Shown here: positions 17,482-23,763 of the stretch, one piece after another | Layout of the letters: the number at the start of each line of letters is the position of its first letter | Position numbering within the stretch: the stretch's first letter is position 1 | Translations under genes and position numbers: made by a program | The notes under the pieces: generated by a model | The model's input: the letters and a program-made list of their open reading frames with translations, nothing else | Database searches by the model: none | Told to the model about the DNA's origin: nothing | Origin: Oscillospiraceae bacterium | GTDB taxonomy: Bacteria > Bacillota > Clostridia > Oscillospirales > Oscillospiraceae | Assembly: GCA_017398625.1 (NCBI GenBank) | Contig: JAFQFP010000024.1 | Coordinates: 1-64,000 of the forward strand | Direction: 5' to 3' | Length of the DNA: 64,000 nt

Positions 17482-18231
17482 ATGGATGCTTACCATGCCC
17501 TTGCGGCAAGCTATGACCGGCTGACCAACGATGTGGACTACGGTGCGGTTGTGGATTTCTATTTTGCCATTCTGGAGCGGGAGGGCTTGAAGCCTAGAAC
17601 TGCCGCAGACCTTGCCTGCGGCACAGGCTCCGTGGCGCTGCTGCTGGCAGATCGGGGTCTGCGGGTCACAGCCGTGGATATGTCTGAGGAGATGCTGATG
17701 CAGGCAGCGGATAAGGCTGCCGGTAGAGACAACAGCCCTCTGTTCGTCTGCCAGAAGCTGCAGACGCTGCAGCTGCCCCGTGGGGTGGATCTGGCGGTGT
17801 GCGCGCTGGACAGCATGGATTACATTACTGAGCCGGAGGATTGCCGCGCAGCCATCCACCGGGTCTACCGGGCTTTGAACCCCGGCGGCTGCTTTATTTT
17901 CGATGTGAATACCCCGGAAAAGCTACGGGCGATGGACGGACAGGTGTTTCTGGACGAGGACGAGGATGTGTATTGCGTCTGGCGGGGGGAATTTGACGAA
18001 GAAACCAATATCTGCTCCTACGGCATGGATCTTTTCCAGCGGCAGGGCAGAGCTTGGCACCGAAGCTTTGAGGAGCACCGGGAATATGCCTACAGCGCCC
18101 AGCAGCTCGTGGGTTATCTGAAGCAGGCAGGCTTTACTGCTATCGAGGTCTTTGCGGACCGGCTGTTTGAAGCGCCCCGACCGGGGGAGCAGCGTATTTA
18201 TATCAAAGCAAGAAAGGGAAGGATCCTATGA
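17482..18231 (+). CDS. Class I SAM-dependent methyltransferase, substrate unknown
   Basis: This 249-residue protein has a Rossmann methyltransferase fold. The SAM loop is AADLACGTGSVALLLADRG, followed by AVDMSEEMLMQAADKA and a post-core segment RVYRALNPGGCFIFDVNTPE. Such YodH/UbiE-like enzymes act on small molecules or RNA; the substrate cannot be read from the sequence. The ATG at 17482 lies eight bases from GAGGAG; a GTG one codon earlier is possible. The stop overlaps hslO by four bases, so the two are translationally coupled. Confidence 0.8.
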   Translation: MDAYHALAASYDRLTNDVDYGAVVDFYFAILEREGLKPRTAADLACGTGSVALLLADRGLRVTAVDMSEEMLMQAADKAAGRDNSPLFVCQKLQTLQLPRGVDLAVCALDSMDYITEPEDCRAAIHRVYRALNPGGCFIFDVNTPEKLRAMDGQVFLDEDEDVYCVWRGEFDEETNICSYGMDLFQRQGRAWHRSFEEHREYAYSAQQLVGYLKQAGFTAIEVFADRLFEAPRPGEQRIYIKARKGRIL

Positions 18232-19106
18232 AAGACTATATCGTGCGTGGTATGAGTATGGACGGCTTTGTCAAGGTAGTTGCCATCCGTTCCACACAGA
18301 TGGTGCGCCGTGGCGCCCAGATCCAAGGTACATCTCCCAATGCCACCGCTGCCTTCGGGCGGGCGCTGACCGCCGCGTCCATGATGGGCAATATGCAAAA
18401 GGTGGAAAACGGCTCCATGACCATGCAGATCAAGGGCGGCGGTCCTATCGGCGGCATCGTCTGCGTGTCCGATGCCATCGGCAATGTCCGTGGCTATGTG
18501 CTGGAGCCCAATGTGCCGTTGGTGGAGAAGTTCCCCGGTAAGCTGGATGTGGGCGCCACTGTGGGCGTTGACGGGACATTGACAGTCATCCGTGACTTGC
18601 AGATGAAAGAGCCCTATATCGGCTCTGTGGAGCTGGTATCCGGCGAGATCGGCGACGATGTGACCGCCTATTTTGCCCAGAGCGAGCAGACCCCCACCGC
18701 CTGCGCGCTGGGCGTTCTGATCGACCGGGACTGCAGTGTGAAGGTGGCGGGCGGCTACCTGCTGCAGCTTCTGCCCGGTGCCCCGGAGGAGACCATCGAT
18801 GCGCTGGAACGGGGCATCCGCCGTGCCGGCGCGGTTACTGCCATGCTGGAGCAGGGCATGACCCCGGAGGACATTCTGGGACAGGTCTGCGGCGAGCTGG
18901 GTGTGGTATTTTTGGAGACCACCGAGGTGGAATACCGGTGCTACTGCTCCCAGGAGCGGGTGGTTTCGGCGCTGATCAGCATCGGCAGGGAGGAGCTGAA
19001 TCAGATCGTGGAGGAGGGGAAGACATTCCCCGTGGAGTGCCAGTTCTGCGACACAGTGTACAGTTTTACGCCCTCTGATATTCGGGAGATCTTGGAGAAA
19101 ATCTGA
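18228..19106 (+). CDS. hslO: Redox-regulated molecular chaperone Hsp33
   Basis: Hsp33 is a holdase chaperone switched on by oxidation. The 292-residue protein has the N-terminal substrate-binding domain (GTSPNATAAFGRALTAASMM, PIGGIVCVSDAIGNVRGYV) and the C-terminal zinc/redox switch with paired motifs CYC (in YRCYCSQERV) and CQFC (in VECQFCDTVY), the four cysteines needed for Zn binding and disulfide formation. It follows the methyltransferase with a four-base overlap and ends the operon before the tRNA cluster. Confidence 0.96.
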   Translation: MKDYIVRGMSMDGFVKVVAIRSTQMVRRGAQIQGTSPNATAAFGRALTAASMMGNMQKVENGSMTMQIKGGGPIGGIVCVSDAIGNVRGYVLEPNVPLVEKFPGKLDVGATVGVDGTLTVIRDLQMKEPYIGSVELVSGEIGDDVTAYFAQSEQTPTACALGVLIDRDCSVKVAGGYLLQLLPGAPEETIDALERGIRRAGAVTAMLEQGMTPEDILGQVCGELGVVFLETTEVEYRCYCSQERVVSALISIGREELNQIVEEGKTFPVECQFCDTVYSFTPSDIREILEKI

Positions 19107-19183
19107 TATTTCCGGAGATTTTGTGGTGAATATTGGCATTTTTTTCATAGAAAAGTTGCAGCGAAAAAATTTGAAAAAAGTGC

Positions 19184-19212
19184 TTGACAAAATATTGGTT
19201 CTCGTATATAAT
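19184..19212 (+). promoter_or_regulatory. Promoter of the tRNA cluster
   Basis: A consensus promoter, TTGACA (19184-19189) and TATAAT (19207-19212) with a 17-base spacer, sits 42 bases ahead of tRNA-Val. Confidence 0.9.
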
Positions 19213-19254
19213 GAACCACGTCGCTGAGGTGCGCAAGCAAATCGGGCGACAAAC

Positions 19255-19330
19255 GGGAGCATAGCTCAGCTGGGAGAGCATCTGCCTTACAAGCAGGGGG
19301 TCACAGGTTCGAGCCCTGTTGTTCCCACCA
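19255..19330 (+). tRNA. tRNA-Val (anticodon UAC)
   Basis: A full cloverleaf can be folded: acceptor GGGAGCA/TGTTCCC, D arm GCTC/GAGC, anticodon loop CTTACAA giving UAC, T loop TTCGAGC, discriminator A and encoded CCA. Confidence 0.97.
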
Positions 19331-19336
19331 CAATCT

Positions 19337-19413
19337 GGCCCTGTGGTGCAGTCGGTTAGCACGCCAGCCTGTCACGCTGGAGGTCGACGGTTCGAGTCCG
19401 TTCGGGGTCGCCA
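19337..19413 (+). tRNA. tRNA-Asp (anticodon GUC)
   Basis: Acceptor GGCCCTG/CGGGGTC, anticodon stem CCAGC/GCTGG around CTGTCAC (GUC), T loop TTCGAGT, discriminator G and encoded CCA. Confidence 0.97.
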
Positions 19414-19451
19414 TAAAGCATCTGAGCAGAGCTTAATGCTCTGCTCAATAT

Positions 19452-19527
<76 letters not shown>

Positions 19528-19550
19528 CGGTTCCCTTTGGGAACCGAGAT

Positions 19551-19626
19551 GCGGGTGTAGCTCATCCGGTAGAGCGCCACCTTGCCAAGGTGGAGGTAGC
19601 GAGTTCGAGCCTCGTCACCCGCTCCA
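19551..19626 (+). tRNA. tRNA-Gly (anticodon GCC)
   Basis: Acceptor GCGGGTG/CACCCGC, anticodon stem CCACC/GGTGG around TTGCCAA (GCC), T loop TTCGAGC, discriminator T and CCA. Its last 22 bases are repeated exactly 134 bases downstream (19739-19760). Confidence 0.97.
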
Positions 19627-19760
19627 TTTTCAAATCACGAGCCGTAAGGCTCGAATGATTCAATGCAACAATCCGGTGGATTGTTGCGCGACGGGTAGGG
19701 ACCCGGCGGCTCCTTTATTTTGCGTAAGCAAAATGTAATCGAGCCTCGTCACCCGCTCCA
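19627..19760 (+). repeat. Three-hairpin element A ending in a copy of the tRNA-Gly 3' end
   Basis: After tRNA-Gly the sequence holds, in order: a hairpin CGAGCC-GTAA-GGCTCG (19638-19653); hairpin 1, GCAACAATCC-GGT-GGATTGTTGC (19665-19687); a weaker hairpin 2 around CGGGT/ACCCG (19692-19705); hairpin 3, ATTTTGC-GTAA-GCAAAAT (19717-19734); then an exact 22-base copy of the tRNA-Gly 3' end (19739-19760; original at 19605-19626). GGCTCGA at 19648 can pair with TCGAGCC at the start of the copy, closing the three hairpins into a cloverleaf-like fold. No coding potential is evident. The same plan recurs after tRNA-Leu. Confidence 0.75.
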
Positions 19761-19771
19761 ATCAAATAGAA

Positions 19772-19799
19772 TAGGAACGCAAATGCGTTCCTGTTTTTG
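19772..19799 (+). terminator. Terminator-like hairpin between the element and tRNA-Cys
   Basis: AGGAACGCA/TGCGTTCCT with a short loop is followed by GTTTTTG. It lies after the duplicated tRNA-Gly end, where the original tRNA terminator would be expected, yet tRNA-Cys follows on the same strand. Confidence 0.6.
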
Positions 19800-19804
19800 T
19801 AAAT

Positions 19805-19879
19805 GGTACCGTAGCCAAGTGGTAAGGCCCCGGTCTGCAAAACCGTTATTCGCCAGTTCAAATCTGGCCGGTACCTCCA
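19805..19879 (+). tRNA. tRNA-Cys (anticodon GCA)
   Basis: Acceptor GGTACCG/CGGTACC, D arm GCC/GGC, anticodon loop CTGCAAA (GCA), T arm GCCAG/CTGGC around TTCAAAT, discriminator T and CCA; 75 nt. Confidence 0.95.
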
Positions 19880-19964
19880 AAGCCCCAAGGACGAAAGTTC
19901 TTGGGGCTTACTTCTTACCTATTACCTCTTCACTCTTACCTTAAAAAAGTCCTTGGGCTTTGGA
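19876..19964. repeat. Inverted repeat and low-complexity pyrimidine tract at the left edge of the AT-rich island
   Basis: TCCAAAGCCCCAAGGAC (19876-19892) recurs inverted, one base shorter, at 19949-19964. The inner part also forms a local hairpin (AAGCCCCAAG / CTTGGGGCTT, 19880-19909) that could terminate tRNA-Cys. Between the arms lies a low-complexity TTACTTCTTACCTATTACC-like tract (about 19907-19940) whose complement-like purine version (GTAAGAAGTAATAGG) follows at 19967-19997. Confidence 0.6.
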
Positions 19965-19997
19965 AAGTAAGAAGTAATAGGTAGGAGGTAATAAGTA

Positions 19998-20026
19998 TTG
20001 CGGTTACACCGCCTACATGTTATAAT
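19998..20026 (+). promoter_or_regulatory. Promoter of the S23-type gene
   Basis: TTGCGG (19998-20003) and TATAAT (20021-20026) with 17 bases between them, 25 bases ahead of the start codon. Confidence 0.65.
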
Positions 20027-20050
20027 TACACTGAGAAAGGCGGTAATATT

Positions 20051-20401
20051 ATGGCTGATAGTCCGTTAATTATAAAATCAAAAGAGTTTGCTTTGCAGAT
20101 AATTAAAGTTTGCAATTTTGTGAAGCAAACAAAACGTGAAAGTGTGCTTACAAACCAACTTATCCGTAGCGGAACAAGTGTCGGTGCAAATATTCGAGAG
20201 GCGTTTTATGGTCACGGAACGGCTGATTTTATTGCCAAACTGCAAATTGCACTTAAAGAGTGTTCCGAAAGTGAGTATTGGCTTGAACTTTTAATTGAAA
20301 GTGGTTATTACGAAAATAACGATATTTTAGATAAGTGTATTGAAGTCAAGAAATTACTGATTGCTTCTATAAACACGGCGAAAAGTAAGGTTGTTAAATG
20401 A
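20051..20401 (+). CDS. Four-helix-bundle protein of the S23 (23S rRNA intervening sequence) family
   Basis: This 116-residue, mostly helical protein carries the family stretch LTNQLIRSGTSVGANIREA and LQIALKECSESEYWLELLIESGY. Members are encoded by intervening sequences of 23S rRNA genes and as free genes; the related Avd protein of diversity-generating retroelements is an RNA-binding pentamer. No reverse transcriptase or variable repeat lies nearby, so a retroelement role is not supported. Codon usage is distinctly AT-rich compared with flanking genes, and low-complexity inverted repeats border the segment, which points to transfer as a unit. Confidence 0.85.
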   Translation: MADSPLIIKSKEFALQIIKVCNFVKQTKRESVLTNQLIRSGTSVGANIREAFYGHGTADFIAKLQIALKECSESEYWLELLIESGYYENNDILDKCIEVKKLLIASINTAKSKVVK

Positions 20402-20410
20402 GGTTTTGAA

Positions 20411-20848
20411 ATGGTCAGAGATATTGATTGTAATGAGCTAACGGAACTTTTAGAATTGTATTTGCATTTACACGAGAATACTGTTCCTGACACTACTGAA
20501 ATACTAAATAACGCATGGAATACCATTGTTCAAGATAAAAATCATCATATCATTGTAAATGAAGTGAACGGCAAAATTGTTTCTTCTTGTGTCTGTGTAA
20601 TTATTCCTAATTTAACAAGAGACGTAAGACCCTATGCATTTATTGAAAATGTTGTCACGCACAAAGATTATCGTGGTAAAGGATATGCAACGCAATGCTT
20701 AAATTACGCAAAGGAAATTGCGATAAAAGAAAATTGCTATAAATTGATGTTACTTACAGGTTCAAAAGACGATAAGACTTTGAGTTTTTATAATAATGCA
20801 GGCTATAATAGTGCAGATAAGACAGCATTTATTCAATGGCTTGAATGA
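20411..20848 (+). CDS. GNAT family N-acetyltransferase
   Basis: This 145-residue acetyl-CoA-dependent acyltransferase has the fold's pyrophosphate-binding motif YRGKGYATQCLNYAKEIA after a core strand (AFIENVVTHKDY) and the terminal strand LSFYNNAGYNSADKTAF. The acceptor is unknown. It starts ten bases after the S23-type gene with GAGG upstream, so both form a two-gene AT-rich unit. A hairpin terminator follows. Codon use resembles its partner, not the GC-rich host genes, again suggesting a transferred pair. Confidence 0.85.
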   Translation: MVRDIDCNELTELLELYLHLHENTVPDTTEILNNAWNTIVQDKNHHIIVNEVNGKIVSSCVCVIIPNLTRDVRPYAFIENVVTHKDYRGKGYATQCLNYAKEIAIKENCYKLMLLTGSKDDKTLSFYNNAGYNSADKTAFIQWLE

Positions 20849-20901
20849 TAATATGATTCTATCATTCATTTTATTTAGGTTCATTTTCGTGGTGTAAACA
20901 C

Positions 20902-20939
20902 AAAAATCGACATTCTTCGACAGAAGGATGTCGATTTTT
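20902..20939 (+). terminator. Terminator after the GNAT gene
   Basis: AAAAATCGACAT / ATGTCGATTTTT arms (20902-20939) with a smaller nested CTTC/GAAG pairing; the 3' arm ends in a T run. Confidence 0.75.
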
Positions 20940-21026
20940 ACTTCTTCACTCTTAACTATTCACTCTTCACTTAATTTCGGGGTCGATTTTTGGGAAGTTA
21001 CAAGTTATAATGAATAGTGAATAAGT
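20939..21026. repeat. Low-complexity tract at the right edge of the AT-rich island
   Basis: A CTTCTTCACTCTTAACTATT-like pyrimidine tract (20941-20973) is answered by GAAGTTACAAGTTATAATG and GAATAGTGAATAAG (20994-21024), the same style of imperfect inverted repeat as on the left edge near 19907-19997. Confidence 0.55.
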
Positions 21027-21209
21027 TTGGAAAAGCAGGCAACACCGGATGGAAAGAGCAGGCGTATCCCCACACCCAACGGCTTGACCATCGGTCTGTC
21101 CACGCAGACCCGGCAGGGACAGTACGGAGAATATCAGGCGGTGTTCTACAATGCGGATGCCCAGCGGTTTGTGCTGGATAATCTGGCTGCTATTTTGGAA
21201 GAGAAATAA
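21027..21209 (+). pseudogene. Probable 5'-truncated gene remnant, unknown protein
   Basis: A 60-codon frame opens at a TTG directly at the right border of the AT-rich island and returns to the GC-rich codon use of the host. The peptide (GRIPTPNG-like start, then TIGLSTQTRQGQYGEYQ and a tail NADAQRFVLDNLAAILEEK) looks like the compact C-terminal end of a larger domain. There is no ribosome-binding site, and an in-frame stop lies two codons upstream. I read it as the tail of a gene cut by the island insertion, though a real small gene is possible. I do not recognise the family. Confidence 0.4.
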
Positions 21210-21241
21210 AGGTTTGCTGTACTCAGTAGAGATATAATCAA

Positions 21242-21271
21242 ACAGCCGGAAAGCGTCTGCTTTCCGGCTGT
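21242..21271. terminator. Bidirectional hairpin after the YgiQ-type gene
   Basis: A perfect 13-bp stem (21242-21254 / 21259-21271, loop GTCT) lies just past the stop of the minus-strand radical SAM gene; T-rich sequence flanks both sides. Confidence 0.75.
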
Positions 21272-21274
21272 AGC

Positions 21275-23185
21275 TTATTTTTTCACCGTTTTGCGCTTCC
21301 CGGTGGGCACCTTAACGCCTTTGCTCTGGGGCTTTTTGGCGGCGGTGCGCTTTACGGCAGGCTTGGGTGGAGGGGGGCTGTACTTCTGCTGACGGGGCGG
21401 TACTGCCCGGATCAGACATTTCGGCCCGGAGCCGATCAGATCCTCCCGGTGGGCTTTCAGCAGCGCTTCCTTCACAAGATAGTAGTTCTTGGGGTTGCGG
21501 TACTGGATCAGCGCCCGCTGCATTGCCTTTTCGTGGGGGTCGGTGGGCACATATACCTTTTCCATGGTTCTCGGATCCAGCCCGGTGTAGTACATCACCG
21601 TGGACAGGGTAGAGGGAGTGGGGTAAAAATCCTGCACCTGCTCCGGATTGTAGCCCATTTCCCGGATGTACTCGGCAAGCTCAATGGCATCCTTTAAGGT
21701 AGAGCCGGGATGGCTGGACATGAGATAGGGAACTAGATACTGATTCATGCCGTACTGCTTGTTCAGCGCGAAATACTTGTCCACAAACCGGTTGTACACA
21801 GCATTTTTCGGCTTGCCCATCCGCGACAGCACCGCATCGGACACATGCTCCGGGGCTACCTTAAGCTGACCGGAGATGTGGTACTGTACCAGCTCCTTGA
21901 AAAAGGTATCCTTTTTATCTGCCAGCAGATAGTCAAAGCGGATGCCGCTGCGGACAAAGACCTTTTTTACGCCCTCTATCTTCCGCAGCTTGCGCAGCAG
22001 CGCCACATAGTCGCTGTGGTCGGCACGGAGATTCTTGCAGGGGGTGGGGTAGAGGCATTGCCGACCGCCGCAGGCACCCTTGGTAAGCTGCTTTTCGCAG
22101 GCGCTGTGCCGGAAATTGGCGGTAGGACCACCTACATCGTGGATATAGCCCTTGAAATCCTTGTCCTTGACCATGATCTGGGCTTCCTTGAGGATGGATT
22201 CATGGCTGCGGGTCTGGATGATCCGTCCTTGATGGAAGGTCAGCGCGCAGAAGGAGCAGGCACCGAAGCAGCCGCGGTTACTTACAAGACTGAATTTCAC
22301 TTCCTCGATGGCAGGCACGCCCCCGGCTTTTGCGTAGCTGGGGTGCCATGTGCGGCAGTAGGGCAGGTCGTATACCGCGTCCATCTCCTCGGTGGTCAGC
22401 GGCTTCTGGGGCGGATTTTGTACCACGAATTCCTTGCCGTAGGGCTCTGCTAACCGCTTGGCAGTAAAGGGATCACAGTTGCCGTATTGGATCTTGAAGC
22501 TTTCGGCGTAGGTACGCTTGTTTTTGCACAGCTCCGCATAGGCGGGCAGCACCACCGTGGGCAGGCTTTCGTCCAGCACCTCGGTGCGGTAGACCGTGCC
22601 GTCGATATAGGTGATGTGGCGCACATCCATACCGGCGTTGAGGGCGTCCGCGATCTCTACGATGCTTTTTTCGCCCATGCCGTACATCAGAAGATCCGCT
22701 TGGGAATCCAGCAGAATGGAGCGCTTCATGCTCTCGCTCCAGTAGTCATAGTGGGCAAGCCGCCGCAGGCTGGCTTCGATACCGCCGATCAGGATGGGCA
22801 CATCCTTGAACCGTTGGCGGATCAGATTACAGTAGACCACGGTGGCATAGTCCGGGCGCTTGCCCATTTCACCGCCGGGGGTAAAGGCATCGCTTTTGCG
22901 GCGGTGCTTGGTGACAGAATAGTGGTTGACCATGGAATCCATATTGCCGCCGGACACCAGAAAGCCCAGCCGGGGCTTGCCCAGTGCGGCGATGGAATCG
23001 GGATTTTTCCAGTTGGGCTGGGAAATGATGCCCACGCTGTAGCCTGCCTTTTCCAGCACGCGGCTGATAATGGCGTGACCGAAGGAGGGGTGGTCTACAT
23101 AGGCATCGCCGATGATGTACACAAAATCACACTGCTCCCAGCCCCGCTCCAGCATATCCTGTTTAGAGATCGGAAGAAAGTCCAT
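21275..23185 (-). CDS. YgiQ family radical SAM protein
   Basis: This 636-residue radical SAM enzyme belongs to the UPF0313/YgiQ family, whose reaction is not known. The N-terminus contains a B12-binding-like region ([20 protein letters not shown]), then [16 protein letters not shown]. The radical SAM cluster motif is [10 protein letters not shown] near residue 300, preceded by VSNRGCF. A second cysteine-containing stretch ([12 protein letters not shown]) follows, then [20 protein letters not shown]. The tail is Lys/Pro-rich. AGGAGG precedes the ATG. It is a single-gene unit convergent with the preceding remnant and divergent from tRNA-Leu. Confidence 0.92.
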   Translation of the reverse strand: MDFLPISKQDMLERGWEQCDFVYIIGDAYVDHPSFGHAIISRVLEKAGYSVGIISQPNWKNPDSIAALGKPRLGFLVSGGNMDSMVNHYSVTKHRRKSDAFTPGGEMGKRPDYATVVYCNLIRQRFKDVPILIGGIEASLRRLAHYDYWSESMKRSILLDSQADLLMYGMGEKSIVEIADALNAGMDVRHITYIDGTVYRTEVLDESLPTVVLPAYAELCKNKRTYAESFKIQYGNCDPFTAKRLAEPYGKEFVVQNPPQKPLTTEEMDAVYDLPYCRTWHPSYAKAGGVPAIEEVKFSLVSNRGCFGACSFCALTFHQGRIIQTRSHESILKEAQIMVKDKDFKGYIHDVGGPTANFRHSACEKQLTKGACGGRQCLYPTPCKNLRADHSDYVALLRKLRKIEGVKKVFVRSGIRFDYLLADKKDTFFKELVQYHISGQLKVAPEHVSDAVLSRMGKPKNAVYNRFVDKYFALNKQYGMNQYLVPYLMSSHPGSTLKDAIELAEYIREMGYNPEQVQDFYPTPSTLSTVMYYTGLDPRTMEKVYVPTDPHEKAMQRALIQYRNPKNYYLVKEALLKAHREDLIGSGPKCLIRAVPPRQQKYSPPPPKPAVKRTAAKKPQSKGVKVPTGKRKTVKK

Positions 23186-23296
23186 ACTGACCTCCTGTGT
23201 TGTTTTTCACCAGTATACCATCTTTTCGGCGAAAAGGGAAGTGGGAAGCACAGGCCGGGCAAGGCAAATTTTTTTGTAAAAAAGTCAAAAAATGTG

Positions 23297-23325
23297 TTGA
23301 CAAACGCGGTGTGCCGTGCTATTAT
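23297..23325 (+). promoter_or_regulatory. Promoter of tRNA-Leu
   Basis: TTGACA (23297-23302) and TATTAT (23320-23325) with a 17-base spacer, 38 bases ahead of the tRNA. Confidence 0.85.
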
Positions 23326-23363
23326 ACTCAAGCGTTGAGCGGCTGTTTAACACAATCAAATAT

Positions 23364-23451
23364 GCGCGAGTGGTGGAATTGGTAGACTCGCTAGATTCAG
23401 GTTCTAGTGTTCACTGCGGACGTGCGGGTTCAAGTCCCGCCTCGCGCACCA
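23364..23451 (+). tRNA. tRNA-Leu (anticodon CAG)
   Basis: This 88-nt class II tRNA has acceptor GCGCGAG/CTCGCGC, anticodon stem CTAGA/TCTAG around TTCAGGT (CAG), a long variable arm, T arm GCGGG/CCCGC around TTCAAGT, discriminator A and CCA. Confidence 0.97.
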
Positions 23452-23487
23452 AAAATAAAGACACGCTTTTGCGTGTCTTTATTTTTT
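23452..23487 (+). terminator. Terminator of tRNA-Leu
   Basis: A perfect 15-bp hairpin (arms 23452-23466 and 23471-23485, loop TTTT) ending in a T run starts directly after the CCA. Confidence 0.9.
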
Positions 23488-23620
23488 GCGCAGGGGACTT
23501 GAACCCATCCAAATGCAGATGTCCGGTGGACATCTGCTGCCACCAGTTCAAAAACTGGTGGCTACCTTAATCGATGCCCATCCGGGCATCGATGCAGATC
23601 AAGCCCCGCCTCGCGCACCA
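23488..23620 (+). repeat. Three-hairpin element B ending in a copy of the tRNA-Leu 3' end
   Basis: In order: an inverted copy of the tRNA-Leu T-arm (GGGACTTGAACCC, 23494-23506, the exact complement of 23426-23438); hairpin 1, GCAGATGTCC-GGT-GGACATCTGC (23515-23537); hairpin 2, GCCACCAGTT/AACTGGTGGC (23539-23562); hairpin 3, ATCGATGCCC/GGGCATCGAT (23570-23593); then a 22-base copy of the tRNA-Leu 3' end with one mismatch (23599-23620; original 23430-23451). CTTGA near 23498 can pair with TCAAG near 23599, enclosing the three hairpins as in element A. Hairpin 1 has the same CCGGTGG centre as element A but a different stem. Confidence 0.8.
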
Positions 23621-23658
23621 AACAAAAAGGACATCCGAAAGGATGTCCTTTTTGTTTG
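23621..23658 (+). terminator. Second terminator, after the duplicated tRNA-Leu end
   Basis: A perfect hairpin with a GAAA loop (GGACATCC / GGATGTCC extended by A/T pairs) and a terminal T run. Two terminators therefore follow the two copies of the tRNA end. Confidence 0.85.
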
Positions 23659-23694
23659 GTTAAGGGGAAAATTACGCTGTAAGGAAAGTTATTC

Positions 23695-23723
23695 TTGCAA
23701 TTTTTGGGCTTTGTCAGTATAAT
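23695..23723 (+). promoter_or_regulatory. Promoter of the smc operon
   Basis: TTGCAA (23695-23700) and TATAAT (23718-23723) with a 17-base spacer, about 40 bases before the smc start. Confidence 0.75.
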
Positions 23724-23763
23724 AAATTGATTATTTATAACTTTTGGTATAAGGGGATATACT

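Noticed and set aside
19720..19944. 74-codon frame across tRNA-Cys
   Set aside because: It reads through a tRNA gene, the duplicated tRNA end and low-complexity DNA; not a protein gene.
20051..20401. Diversity-generating retroelement (Avd) reading of the four-helix protein
   Set aside because: No reverse transcriptase, template repeat or variable repeat is present nearby.
19627..23620. CRISPR array or integron-like array as explanation of the tRNA-linked hairpins
   Set aside because: There are only two elements, 3.8 kb apart, without repeat-spacer periodicity, cas genes or an integrase.
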